DNA of 64,000 bases from Vombatus ursinus (taxonomy: Eukaryota > Chordata > Mammalia > Diprotodontia > Vombatidae). The stretch lies in contig NW_020940358.1 of assembly GCF_900497805.2 (NCBI RefSeq), positions 29,793,665 through 29,857,664 on the forward strand, written 5' to 3'. Below the pieces are notes generated by a model that searched no databases, was not told the DNA's origin, and saw only the letters and a program-made list of their open reading frames with translations. Below are positions 10,901 to 25,900 of this stretch, in pieces; position 1 is the stretch's first letter; each line of letters begins with the position of its first letter. The position numbers and the translations under genes are program-made.

Positions 10901-13900
10901 CACATAACAGTTTTCTAAAAGATCTAAAACTATATATGTGAAGTTGATTTACTTTAATAATAATAGCTAACATTTATGTAGTGCTTATTATGTACCAGGT
11001 ACTGTGGTAAGCGCTTTACAATTATTATCTCATTTGATCCTCACAACAACCTTGGGAGGTGGGTGCTATTATTACTGTCATTTTACAAATGAGGAAACTG
11101 AGGCAAATGGAGGTTAAGTGACTTGCCCAGGGTCACACAGCTAGTAAGTGTCTGAGGCTGGATTTGAACAGTTCTTGGCAATACTTGTCAATATCTGGAT
11201 CTAGAGTCAATCTTTAATAGCTGAAGAGTTGAGTATACAGTCTCTGCAAGTATAATACCAACTACAAAGTATCAGGGCTACCTAAACTGTTTAAAGAAAA
11301 AAATTGTGTTCACAAATAAAGGTTTAAATAAAGTCACAAACATCTGAATTTCTTATGGGAGATAATCTAGTTTTTAATCAGCTTTTTTCTCACACGTGTC
11401 GAAAAGATATATTTTTTCTGTCCTTTATTTGAGTCCATTCCAATTGAAAGGGCAAGACTATTTCTTTTCCAATCTATGAATAAATAGCAATAGGAAGGGG
11501 CAAAGATTAGTCAGATAAGGCAATACGATAGAAATCTTTTCACTGATAGCCTATATTTGAAAAAAAGTCTTTTTAAAAATAAAAATTAAGATAATTTTAT
11601 ATAACCAACTTAAATTTTATACAACTTAAATCCATCCAATCTTAATGTTTAAATAATCAGATTAAATAATAATCTGTTTAAATAAATAATCTAACTAAAT
11701 AAAGTTAGTTAGTGTATATGTAATACTCCTGATTCTAATCTTTCCACTTTGCATTCCAGAGTGTTTATATATTTTGTTATTTATCATCATAAAATATTCC
11801 ACAGCTTTGACATACCAGTTTTGCTATCTCCAAGCTTTCAGGCATTTGGGTTGTTTCCAGTTTTTGATGATTATAAATAGAGTAACTATAAATATGTCTG
11901 TACAAATAGGTCTTTTTTCCTTTTCAATTATTTCCTTGGACCATATTTCCAATAGTGAGACTGACTACTCAAAGAGTGAGTTTTCACAGATCTTACTTCA
12001 TATTATTAATTGCTTTTTGAAAAGACTGTGCCACTTTTTTTTTTTTAACCTATCACTACAATGTAAATGTACCTCTTTCTCCATAGCTATCTGAATCACA
12101 GGCTGTCATGTTTTCATTTGGGAGGAGGAGAGGTTGGGGAAAGAAAGACCTGGACTTATGATTTCATTGGTATAGGGACCTCCAAGTGAGTTAAGCTCCC
12201 TCCACCAATGAACATGGGCTCTTCAAATCTTCTCTTCGAGAGCTGCCAGGGGCATTAAGAAGTTAGGACACCTTCCTAGTGTCACATACTCAGTATGTAT
12301 CCAAGGCAGGTCTTGAACTCAGGTCTTCCTAACTCTGAAGATAGCACTCTAACCATTATATGAAGCTGACTCTCAGAAATTTACATATCTTTTTTTGGGG
12401 ACAATTTACTGGGTACCACAAACATTTTTCAAAATGTTTACTTATTATTTGCTTTTATGAATTGCCTGTTCACAGCTTTTGATCATTAGAGACTTATTAT
12501 TGGAATTACAATTATAATAGTTCATCTTAAATTGTAGAAATCATGCTTTTCTAAGTCATGCTTATCAGAAATATATTTCCCCCATTCTGCTTTTAGACAT
12601 TTTTGCTTTTAATTCAATTACTTTCCACATAATAAAACTTATCCTTACTTCTTTTGCTGAGCTTCAATAGACAAAAATCCACTCCAAAATACATTTAATA
12701 TAATCATACATTTATAGCCTATATCAGATTGCATGCTGCCTTAGGGAGTGAAGAGTGGAGGGAGCGGGAAAAATTTAGAACTCAAAATCTTATAAAAATG
12801 AATGTTGAAAAAAGTCTTCCACATACATGTAGAATAATTGCACTTGGAATTTATTATAGTAATTAATAATTTCTTCTCTATGATCATTTGAGGCAAGCAG
12901 CCCAATAACACTACTTTCACATGGACAAGAAAGGATTTGCCTATTTACTGGTTTTAAGCCTTTTCCCCAATGCTTATGGCAAACATAAAAAGGTTTTTGT
13001 TTGTCCTCCCCAGCAAGATGTAATCCCTTCTATGCTTCTCTCCCTCCCTTTGCCACTGGCCTACTGACAAAGCCTGGGGTGCCCAGAAGGTTAATGCAGT
13101 GCAGAGATGGAGAAACCTGTGCTTCTCCGTTTTGAGCATTAGAGCTGGCAAGTGGCCTATAGCTGACAAATTTACATATGGAAAAATCCATAAGCAATTT
13201 CAAAAAGCAAAACACAAAAATACAATTCAAATGATTCATTTCTCTAATTTAATCAGCTTTATTATATACTAAGATGTTCTATGTATATGAATCTATTTCT
13301 GGAATCCCTCTAATTCTTATCATGTTGCATAGATGATGAACCTGAGTCTTCAATGATGGACCTGAGTTCAATTCCAGGTCTATGTGAACCTAGGCAAGTC
13401 ACTTAAACTCTCTTGAGCCATTTTCTCTTCTATAAAATAGGTATAATACTTTGTAATACTTGGACCTCACAGGGTTGTTGTGAGGAAGTTACTTTAAAGT
13501 ATAAAAAATTTAAAGCAAAGGCAAATTTTATGTAGCTTCAAGAGTTATATGAGTTATATTTCTATACTGTTCCATGGTTCTATTATTCTAACTGGTGCTG
13601 TAGTAGATCCATAAATTAACCCGGGGAATAATGTCATTTTTACTGTTTAATGTTCTCAACCACAAAAGAAATCACTCTCCACTTATTCAGGCCTTCTTTT
13701 GTTTCCGCTATTGAAGTTTTATAGTTTACTTTGTGTATTATGTATTTATTATTAGGTTAATATTAAAATATATAATCTTTTAAAATCATTTTTACAAATG
13801 GCATCTCTTTCTAAAACCTCTTCTGTAAATGTGACTATAAAGTATTTCTGTGGGTTCATTTTACATGATTTACTGAATTTATTTATCATGCACTTAGCAT

Positions 13901-16900
13901 AGTGCCTGGCACATAGCGGTGCTTAATAAATGTGTGTTGAGTGAATTTTAATGGGGTGAGATGACTTTTTGGATTTTCTAGGCACATATACACATCTGCC
14001 TAAATAAGCTTCAGTAATAGTTATTATTTATACAGCACTTAAGAAATTTACCTCATTTAAATCCCACAACACTGTGAGGTGGATACTATAGGTATAGCTT
14101 TTTTTATAGAAGACAAAACTAAGGGTCAGTACAGTTAAATGATTCATTTACCCATTGTTATACAGAGAGCAAGCATCAGAGACCACATTTGAATTCAAGT
14201 TCTTCCTGGATCCAAGTCCAGCCCTTACATACTATGCTAAAGAGTTTTTCAAAATAAACAAACTAACTTTCTAATATATTTGCAAAATATATTTTGTGGG
14301 AAAGAAGCTCGCCAAAATAAATTCGTGAAGTAAAAAGTGCAGTGAATACTTTTTAAAGATAACATTTACATCTGAGCTATGAAAAATATTTATTATCCAA
14401 CAATATGGCTACACTTAAGAGAAATTACTAAAAGGCATTAATAAGCTAAATCAAACTATACACAAACATACAGACACACATATATCCTTATACTGATTAC
14501 AGTGATCTGTAATCTTTAAAATAATCTAGGGATGAATCTTTGAATATCTTAAAATATGGCTTGTGGTGCCCTATTTATGAAACTTATAAGGTTACACAAA
14601 TATAGTTGTCTCAAATGCTATACAACAAGCTCTCATTTTTCTAGAATCCAGCCACCAAAAGTCCTAAATAACCAGACTCAGAAACAGTACTAGGAAGTGT
14701 ATGAGTTTTTTGACAGCTATTTCATCAACTCAAGGAGCACCCCCTTTTCTTTGATCACTTCAGTGTGCATAGTCATGTTCCAGCAGATTGAAGGTACCCA
14801 GAATTTGACCTGTAAAATAATTAAATCTGCTTTTCTTCAAGCACCAGTTTGAGATAAAACATAATTCCTCACATTTAATTTCAAAATAATTTTAATACTG
14901 TTTTCCCCCATCACAAATGTACAGCACCACCATTAAACTGTGAACCAAACAGATATTTTAGCACCATGCCTGGCACCTACTAAGTGTTATATACAGGTTA
15001 GTAGTTGTTGCTGTTATTAGCTATCTGGTAGGGTAATCTGGAATCCCATGACATCCTAACAAATGACTTACAAACAAACAAACCTGTGAGTTGGGGGGTT
15101 GCCAGTGTTCTGCCCAAAGGAAGGTAAATTTTGATCACTGAAACCTGCAATATATCTTGGGGTTTATGGGATAGATTTTTTTTCTTAAGGCCCAGGCCTT
15201 AAACCCAAATCACTCTGGCTCTCATTGACTGGCCAACAACAGGTGCCAGGCCAAACCCCATTTGGTTATTGTTTGGGCCCTGACTGGCTCAGAGTGAATG
15301 TAAACAGCAATTGTTTCTGTTTTGGCCAAAACCCAAAGGGTCTTTCCTTCCCAGATTTTATTTTATTTTTTTAAAGTAGGCAAAACAGGCCATTCTCTGC
15401 CTCATTTCTTACCTAGCCTTAATTACTGAACAGCAATGCCTCAGTCAAACTGAGACCTGGGAAATACCTTAGCTTAAAAAGCTACATACAGGGCCATCTC
15501 CAGTCATTCTGATCTATATCTTGCCACTGGAACCAGAGAAGAAAGTGAGGCTGGTGGCTCTGCACAACCCTCCTCACTTAATTCCAATTCACCTGCATGC
15601 CATGGCATCACCTCCCTGATACCATGGTCCTCTTCAAGAGAATGAAGGACAAACAGCAGCAGCAAGCAACACTCTAGCAAGAGGATTCTGAGGGATGCGT
15701 TTGCAAGTGGGTACACATGGGAAATGGGGTGGTGGGTAGCATTCTGCTGATTGGAGGATGAGAAAATCAGCTTGTATGTGTGCTTTATTTTGCAGATATG
15801 CTCTATGTTGCCAATGCCCAATTAATAACATGTTTAGAGACTATGGATGTACTAGAAATGAGTATATAGTACCTAAAAAATGTTTATTAACTGACTAGTA
15901 ATATTAGAGAAAACCTTCACAAACCTCAGCAGTGAGATACTCCAGAATTGCAGCACTATATACTGCAGCAGTAGCACCCACTCGTCCGTGACTTGTGGTA
16001 CGAGTCTTCAAGTGTCTATGGATACGTCCCACTGGGAACTGAAATAGAAATAATCTCAATTATGAAGCACTGAATATTTTATTTAGAATAAACTGTTAGA
16101 ACAATGATTGGAATAAAATATGAAAAGAGAAAACTTAGTTCAGCTATAAAAAGTTAACTATTTCAGATTAATCTTTTCAGCAATTAATTATTCCTGGAAC
16201 CATAATTCCTAAGGTTTAGACTAGAGACTGAATTCCTGGCAAGAAGAGAACAAGTTTTACCTTTTTCTTCCTGAGAATAGGAAAAAAAATGGAAAAGAAA
16301 AAAAGTCATATGGTAGAGAGCTCCATATTTCTCTAACAAGTAGTATAAAGCTCTAAGGAGCAAGTATTACTATAATTTAATGATTAAAGTTTTAATCATT
16401 AAATAAATAACCCCTTCTACCAAGGCCTTTCTTGACCACTTCAGTTGTTGCTCCTCTTCCTCCCTCTCTTCCAATTACTCTTATTTATTTATCTCTCAAA
16501 CAATGCTGTTTTCCCTGGTAGGCTATAAGACCTCTGAGGGCAAGGCCTAGTTTCATTTTAGTCTTGGTATCTTTAGCACCTGTATATTATTAGGTGCTCA
16601 ATAAATACTTGTTAAATTGAAATAAATCTCATCAGCTTCCATGGGTACAATGATCATTTCTATGTAGAGGATTCTGAGATTGAAACATTCAGCTCCCCTG
16701 AACTCTAGCCCCAAATCACCAACTGCCCAGTGGATACCTTGAATTAGATATCCTACAGGCACCTCAAATTTAACATCTCCAAAACAGAACTCATTATCTT
16801 TTGCCCAAAGTCTCCCCTCTTTCTGCCAGGGTTACCACCATCCTCCCAGTTACTCAGGATTGGAGGCTTGGTGCCATCTTCTACCCCTCCGTGTGATCCA

Positions 16901-19900
16901 AATATCCAATCTCCCTTCTCTCACAGCCACTATTCGAGTTCAGGCCTTTTTCACTTCTCCTCTATTGCAGTGCCTTCTAATTGTGTCTCCTGGTCTCAAG
17001 TCTTTCCCTGATCCAATCCATCCTCCACTCAGTTGCCAGAAGTGATTTCCCTAAATGATTAGTCTGATCATGAAAACCCACCCTTTACTCAACATACTCT
17101 AGCGGCTTATTTTCTCCAAGATCATCTATGAAATCTTTTAACCTTTAAAGTTTATCACAACTTAGCCTCCCTACTTTTCCAGTCTTAAACTTTACTCCCA
17201 CAAAGTCTATAACTTGTTATTCCTCACTCAAGACAGCCCATCTCCCTTCTCTCTGCCATTAAATTGGCTGTCCCCCATGCTTACAATGCTGCCCCCTTCC
17301 AAATTTCTGCCTCTTAGAGCCCCTAGCTTCCTTCAAGACTCAGAGTAAATGACACCTTCTGCACCTTTCTAGATCCTTTCAATACAAAAGTCTTCTCCTC
17401 AAGGGTACCTTCTACTTACTCTATATGTATCTTTTATAGTAAGCTCCTTTAGGGCAAAGGCTGTTTTTGTCTTTCTTTATATCCCTAGCACTTGGGACAG
17501 TGCTTGACAAACAGAGTGCGTTCAATAAATATTTGTTGCCTAACTTTTTTTTTTTGGCTTTTTTTTTTTTTGGTGATGCAATCAGGGTTACATGACTTAC
17601 CTGGGGTCACACAGCTAGTAAGTTTCAAATGTCTGAGGCCGGATTTGAACTCAGGTCCACTTGACTCCAGGGCCGTGCTCTATCCACTGCACCACTTAGC
17701 TGCCCCTCTGTTGACTGACTTTCATACATGCATGAACAAATTCATGCTATCAACAGGACATTCAACACCACTCAACAACCTTGTCATCTCTTGCTGATTC
17801 CCTAACACATACTCTACAGTAACCATTTCCAAGCTTTTCCTGTCCTATTTCTTTCTTTTTTTTTTTTTTTAGGCAATTGGGGTTAAGTGACTTGCCCAGG
17901 GTCACACAGCTAGTAAGCGTCAAGTGTTTGGTCTGAGGCTGGATTTGAACTCAGGTCCTCTTGACTTCAGGGTTGGTGCTCTATCCTCTGCGCCACCTAG
18001 CTGCCCTCCTATCCTATTTATTTCTACCTATTTCATTGAGAACATATATTTAATATTAGAAGATACCACAGCATCTGTGATTTAGATCTGGAAGGGATCT
18101 TGGAGGTCATCTAGTCCAAACTCCTAAATTTTACAGATGTAGAAACCAAAGCAGAGGGAGGTTAAGTGACTTGTCCAAGGTCACATGGGTAGTAAGAGGC
18201 AAAGCCAGGATTTGAATTCAGCTGTACTAATCCCAAATCTAGTGCACTGCCCATTCTGCCGCATTGTTTCTTTGAGCAGAGTTATCACATACAAAGCCTC
18301 TCAATTTCTCTCCTTTTAGCCTGAATTGCTTTTAACATATTCTGTCTTTCCCCCTACATCAGAGGAAGAAGAGTTTATCAAGAAATAAGAAGTAGGGAGA
18401 GGATGGCAACTCACAGCTATACCAAATGCAATCCTACTCAAAGATTCTTCTTTTCCTTTAAAAAAGCAAAACAAAACTGGGCTAAGAACTCACTATTCAA
18501 CAAAAACTGCTGGGAAAACTTAAAAGCAGTTTGGTATAGACCAGCATCTCACTGTAGATACCACAATAAATTCAAAACAGGTATATATATGACTTAAACA
18601 TAAAGGGTGATATAAGCAAATTAGGAGAGCATGGAAAAATTTTCTGTCAGATCTATGGATGAGGTAAGAGTTCGTTACCAAATGAAATAGAAAAGATCAC
18701 AGGAAGTAAAATGGATGATTCTTACTTCCTAAAATTTTATAAGTTTTGTACGTAACTAATACAGTCAAAATTAGAAGTAGTATTCTTTATAGCAAGTTTC
18801 TCTGATAAAGGCCTTATTTCTCAAATAGAGAACTGAGCCAAATTTACAAAAAAAAGCCATTCCCTAATTGATAGAAAATCAAAAGGACGTAAACAGGCAG
18901 TTTTTGAAGAGAAAATCAAAGCTGTCAAGTCATCTAAAAATACTTTAAATCACTAATAATTAGAGAAATGCAAATTAAAACAACTCTGAGATACCACCTC
19001 ACACCTATCAGATTGGCTAACATGACGGAAAAAAGAAAGACAAGTGCTGGAGGGGATGTGGAAAAAACAGGGACACTAATACACTGCTGGTGGGGCAGCT
19101 AGGTCGTGCAGTGGATAGAGCACTGGCCCTGGAGTCAGAAGGACCTGAGTTCAAATTTGGCCTCAGATACATGACACTTACTAGCTGTGTGATTCTGGGC
19201 AAGTCACTTAACCCCAATTGCCTCAACAAAAAGCAATAAATAAATAAATAATACACTACTGGTGGAACTGTGAGCTGGTCCAACCACTGTGGAGAACAAT
19301 TTGGAACAGGCTATAAAACTGTGTATATACCCTTTGTACCAGTAAAACCAAAACCAATAGTTCTGTACCCCAAAAAAATCAAAGAAAAAAGAAAAAGCAC
19401 TCACACGTGCAAACATATTTATAGCAGCTCTTTTTGTGGTGGCAAAAATTTGGAAACTGAGGGGATGCTTATCAATTTGTGAATGACTGAACAAGTCGTG
19501 GTATTTGATTATGATGGAACACTACTATGAAGAGAATGGTTTCAGAAAAACCTAGATTTTTTTTTTTAATTGATGCAAAGTGAAGTGAGCATAACTAGGA
19601 GAACACTGGACATAGTAAGAGCAATATTATAATAATAATTAATTGTGAAAGACTTGGCTACTGTGATCCATGGCAGTTTCAAAGGACTCATGATGAAAAA
19701 TGCTATCAAACTTCAAGGAGACAAGTGATAACTGTTTATAAAAAAAATTATTTAATATTTAACCCCCCCCAATTACATATACAAATAATTTTTAACATTC
19801 ATTTTAAAAAATTTTGAGTTCCAAATTCTCTTTCCTCCCTTGCACCCCCCAACCCCCTGCACTGAGAAGGCAAGCAATTTGATATAGGTTACACATGTGC

Positions 19901-22900
19901 AGTCATGCAAAACATATTTCTATGTTAGTCACATTGTAAAAGAAAACAGAGGCCAGGGAAAAAAAAAAAGGAAAAAAATTTGCATAGATCTTCATCCAGA
20001 GTCCATCAGTTCTGTCTCTGGAGGTAGACAGCATTTTTCATCCTAAGTCCTTCAGAACTGTCTTGCATCATTGTTTTACTGAGAATAGCTAAGTCATTCA
20101 CAGTTAACCATTGTATAATATTGATGTTCCTGTGTACAATATTCTCCTGGTTCTGCTCACTTTGGATCAGTTCATGTAAATCTTTACAGGTTTTTGAGAA
20201 CATCATGCTCAACATTTCTTATAGTATTCCATCACAAACTGATAAGTCTTGAGGGCAAACTGAAGCATATTTTTTTCCCCTTTTTTTCTTGCCCTCTCCC
20301 TTTCCTCCTCTCCCAACATGGCTGATATTGAAAAGTTTTACATGACTTCATATGTATAATTGGTATTATACTTCCTATCTTCTTAATGGGTGTGGGAGGG
20401 GCCAGAGAGAGGAAATTTGGAACTGAAAATAAACAAACCAAAACCAACAAAATACTCTAACTCTACTGGGCTACATGGTCAAGGTTAGGTTTAGATGATA
20501 GTTAAATAGGAATAGGAACCAGTCTGGAAAGTTATGCAGGGCATTTATAGTTTAAAGATACTTTAAAATAAGATTTCCATGCTCTATAACTTGTCAATTC
20601 TAGTCTGTCAACTGGTCCAAACTTCACAAAACAAATCCTTTTATTAAGGGATCTAGTGTATAATGAAGGGTTAGGGTTCTGTGAAGTTTGGATTCAGTCA
20701 AAGTGTCGCACTTCAGGACCTAGATGGCCACATGTGGCTTCAAGGTCACAGGTCCCCCATCTCTGCTCTAGACCTTGTTTTCTCTGTCACCAGGCCTTGC
20801 AAGGGCTTTGCAATATTCTGGTCCCTGGCCTAAGCATCACTTCTCTTTTACCTTAGTTCAGAAACAGAGTTTTTTGTTTATTTGTTTTGTTTTTCAAAAA
20901 AGACTAAGGAAAGGAAGATTTAAAAAGAAATGGGACCACACTCTTGAAATTCTCTTCCCTGGGTTTCATTAACCACTCTGGTTCTTCTCTTTCCTCTCTG
21001 ACCTACTCTCTTAGTATCCTTCCCTGAATCTTCTTTCTCCTTCCCCCTAAAAGTGAGTTTCTCTAAGGCACCATGCTTGTCGTCCTGCTTTTTTAGATGC
21101 TCTCATCAGTTTCCCATGCCTTCAACTATTGCTTCTAAATTCATAATGGTAGTAATATTAGCTGACATTTATATATACAACAACCCTATGTATGAGATAG
21201 GTACTTTTTTTTTATGATCTAGAGATGAAAAAGCTGAGGTTCAGTAACTTCCCAGGATCACAATGCTACTTGCATTGATGGAGTGATAACTGAGTGACTC
21301 AGTGACTGAGGTATGAATGGAATCCAGGCCTTCCTAAGTCCAATGCTCTTATTCATCATATCCTAATATCTTCCCAAATCTATTATCTCCAACTATGACT
21401 TTCCAAAAGTCTGCTAGGCACTTATTAGAGATGCATCTTTATTAAGTTTCATAACTATACCATTCATGAATAAAAAAAAAAAATTTGGTCCAAAATAAAA
21501 TAATTTTGCATACATTACCTGTAGTCCAGCTCTTTGTGAGCGAGACACTGCCTTAGCCTTGGCCTTCCCACTGTCTTTTCCAGCTTTGCCTCCAGCCTAA
21601 AAGTGAAAATAATGTAAAGATTACTTGGAAAGAATGGTTTCTGAATTATTTAAAGCAGAAAACTCTTATATATAGTTTTACTTGATGCTGTTAAAACAAT
21701 GTCCCCGTTCCCCTCCGACCCACCCAATCCCCTTTACATGGTATATTATACCACTGTATATGACATTACAACTATCTTGCATTAAAATTAAGGTTACAAA
21801 TTATTTCCCTTACTTCCTTGCAAAGGTGGGGATGGAAAATTCCACAGACTCATGTGATATGTTGATTACTTTTGCTGACCCTCTATTCCCCTGCCCATTC
21901 TTTATTTTTTATTCTTTGTTACAAGGATAATTTTAGTGGGTGGGGGGAAGGACATTTGGAAATGAAGGTGATAAAACAAAAGGTTAACAATTAAATTTAA
22001 AATTTGACAAAAATAAGATTAAATCTTAAAACCGTTTCAAAATATTGGTCTATCCTTTCTTGAATGTTTTACTAAACTTATGAATTTACATAGAGAAACT
22101 GTTTAAATGTTTCCCATTGACTTGTAGAACTAAAAAAATCTTAAAACAAAAACCAAAATAAGTAATATTATTAAACATTCTAAAAGTGTGTTCCTTGCTA
22201 AAAGCATCTCTATTTCTATTAAAGTGTTACCTTAGACAACTATCATCAAAATAGAATCAAAATCAGAAAAGGTACAATATATTAAAGTAACTAGTTACAT
22301 GTGATATTCAAGAACTTTAAATCTTAAGATAAAAATTGAAACTACTTTATGATGCTTTCTTCAAAAGACTTTTTTACAGCCTCAGACATTTGACACTTAC
22401 TAGCTGTGTGATCCTGGGCAAGTCACTTAACCCCAATTGCCTCACCAAAAAACAAAACAAAACAAAAAAGACATTTTTAAAAGGATTTAAACAATAAACT
22501 TAAATATATACACAATTATTTATACTTTCAAAAATGAACAACACACAAATATAAAACTTACCAGTTATTCCCTATGTTCCTTCTATTGTTTTCTTTGTAC
22601 TTATACATGAATTTTTCATTTCATATAAGTTACTCAATGTCTCTCTATCAACCTTTAAGGGAAATCTGTCAAAACAGTGTCTGGCTTATCTTGATTGCCT
22701 ACACTAATATAAATTAATGTTTATAGTCTTAACATAAGCAAAAGAAATATCCATTTGGGAGCTGAAGGTTGAGGTTGTGATCAGATGCAATTAAAAACTC
22801 AAATATTAATTTATATTTTCTTGCCAAAATTGAATTACCTTGGCTGGCTTTCAGGTAGATTTAAGCTTCTATGATGTTTCTTCCCTGTCTCCACAGCTCA

Positions 22901-25900
22901 GCTGCCTTCCCTCTACCCCTCCAATCCTGTGCCATCATTTAATTAAAATTTCAACTAGGTAGGGTACCATTAGGGAGAAATCCCACTGTTAAAACTGAAG
23001 TGATACAGTATATGAAATGAAATTGCAACATTTGTTGTAATATACACATACTATCCTCAAAGTCTTAATAGGGTTTTATGCTTTAATAGCTTAAAGCCTC
23101 ACTAAGACTTTAGAATACCCTGTAACTAAGGTCACCTCACGGACTATACACTATCATGAACATGATAACATCATCATCCCTTCCTTACATGACACAAAAC
23201 CATTATTTTATTATAGCTGAAAAAACTTTTTATCTTACCTTACAAATGCAATTTTACTATTCTAATCAAAAGCAGTCACCCTATTGTTTTGGTAATAAAA
23301 TTATTTGAGTGACAACAACAAAGTAAATAAGCAACTTAAACTGTATCAACTTCAAACTGTCAAAGCACAGGAATGCAAGACACATCATGAAACAAACTTG
23401 CATTTATATTTACTAACTCATGGCACTGATCTTGATTCTCCTTCCAATTTGTACCATAAAATATCCATTTAATACAAATTTAAGTTGTATAGCAGGGTAC
23501 CTGGATAACTGTGCTTACCTGTGTTTTCAGAGACTCCACAACTATTGCTGCCACCCATGTTGTTATGTTTGCAACAGGATGGCAAGGTATGATGTTTCTA
23601 AAAGGTCCATTAATTTTTTTCTGGTACCAGAAAAGTATGGAAGCAAGTTTGTTCATAAAGTTTTTGTAGTGATTTATTCTATTAATGAGTTATCAGTTCT
23701 GGAGAGCCACAGATCTAGTAAAATTCTCACATACTGATTTTTATTTTACTACCCCAGAACATAAAGGGACTCCTTTAGTACTAAATTTGCTTAAAGTTAG
23801 CTTTTCATTTAAAAGTTATCATCACCACCTTATCACACAAACTTTTTAAAGTTAGAAGTTGCATAAAAATTACATAAAAAATATATCATATACAAAACTT
23901 TTACTTCAAAACAGCTACAAAAATCTCAGTATAATCTCATTTTGGTCACTCTTTTTATATAGGTTGATTACTATGGCTGCAAAAACAGTACAAGGAACTT
24001 TTCATCTTAAGAACTAAATAAGCACATTTTTGTGTATACACAACTCATTTTAGCTGAAATATATATCACTCAAATGCTAATTTTGAAAAAAGCTAAGTTA
24101 AGTGAAATATTAATTCCAACCTAAACAATTTGGAAAAACTAATAAGAGGTTTTATATTATCATGGGCATATAAAATTATGACTTTAGCAATTAGTATGGA
24201 ACATCAGTTCTGCAATAACTGTGCTTCTTTCCATTCCAACATTAAGGTAGGTACAAGATCCTTTTCACAAAACAGTGCAAATGTTAAACTGAATGGAATA
24301 TGATCTCCTAAGTATGAAAACAGGATCCAAGATGTTTTAATTTGTTACAATCGTGTCCCAAAGAAAGCACAGGTAAACTGATGTAAATATTAGTTTTCCT
24401 TTTCCTCTTTCCCTTAAGTTTCAGAAGCCAAAACAGCACAGATTGGAACAAAATGGCCCAAACCAAGAGTGACAACTCAATACAGTCCTCATTATTTGGC
24501 AATACTAACGTATTTGATATTGATAAACTACCACCATATACCCCGCACCTCTAGAGATCAGCTAAAATTATACAATGACCAGATAATCACTCCAACTACT
24601 AACTAGCTTGAGTATGTCTGATTAATATAAACTGAGCCTTGGTTTCTACCAATGAAAGCTCTGTGAAAACTAAGTAAAGTGCTATGTCAATATAAAGTAT
24701 AAATACCCAACATCAAGGGAGTTGGACTAAAATACTTTCTGGGACTAAAAGTATATGATTACTATAAATACTTCCCCCCTATCAATTCTGTCCAATTTTG
24801 TATAGTCACAATTGTCTTTATTATATTCCAAAATTCTCACATAAGTCTGTCCCCTAACATCATGAAGAATAAATGATCCTTCAGATTTATTATATAGGTT
24901 TTCTTGAAATGGAAATTCATAGCTTTATGTTGAATCGTCTCTTATCTTATGTGCTGTGTACATCGCAATTTTTTTCTTTTCTTATTTCGTATTTGTTTAA
25001 AATAAATTCAAACATAATTTAAAAAAATGATCCTTTAGTACTCAAAATGATTATTGAAGTTCCTTTTCCAACCCAGGATCAAAATGGAAAAATAACTAAG
25101 TTAGAAGATTCTAAAATACAAATAGTAAGAACACTACTACAATTTGGGGATGGGGAGGATATTAAACCTATGATTTCATCTGTGTAGAGAGCTCCTGATG
25201 GGGAATTTCACCTGCCAATGCAGATCAGCATTTTTCTGCAACTTGTAATTGAGAAGTAAAGGGACTTGTCCAGGGTCTCACACTCTGCTAGTAGCTTCAG
25301 CATATTTTATTATTATTATTATTGCTCTAAAAACTTATTCTCAACAGTAATGAATACATAAAGTTGTACCTACTTAACATAATGAATAATGAAAAGCCAT
25401 AACTACTTTACCCTAGAGTCTTTCTGTCTAGCTTCTTAATAGAGCTGAAACGACAACTATAAAACCACACACCGCTTGCCAAGATATGGCTTTTGGACTC
25501 AAGAGATGGGTAATTTTTGTATAGCGATGGAGCAAAATAACTTGGCTTTGAAAGAAAGTCATGGCTTCTGGTCTTGGGGGGAGGGAAGAGAAGGAAAAGA
25601 ACATTTTCCTCCACAAAGGATTCTTGAAAAATTAAGCGATCAAAACACAAAAGTGTGAGGCCTCATTTTCTAAAGCAGTATTCTTTTAGAATTCATTTGA
25701 TGATCCCTCAAAAACAATTTAGGTACTTTTTTTTGGCGGTCAAGATTCACTTCTTCCTTTCTTAAAAATCCACATGATTTCCATACGTGTCTTTTTCCAG
25801 CTCCTTAATACCTTCCTCCACCTTGGCAAGAAAAATCTTCTAATGACACTGAATAAGCTCCAACCATACTGGGCCAGTATGCATACAAGCACCTTTCTGA

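Larger units (their letters stand above)
18430..20455 (+). mobile_element. L1 3' part, interrupted by a SINE and an antisense L1 piece
   Basis: L1 ORF2 C-terminal and 3' UTR sequence (AACTCACTATTCAACAAAAA, TAGAGAAATGCAAATTAAAA, ACCACCTCACACCTATCAGA) runs from about 18430 to 19738 and resumes at about 20238-20455 (ACTGATAAGTCTTGAGGGCA to GGAAATTTGGAACTGAAAAT). A SINE sits at 19093-19249 and an antisense L1 segment at 19739-20237. The LINE frames are broken. Confidence 0.8.

Noticed and set aside
23420-23737. 105-codon plus-strand frame in H2AZ2 intron 1
   Set aside because: Cys/Tyr/Ile-rich AT-driven text with no family resemblance and no signals.
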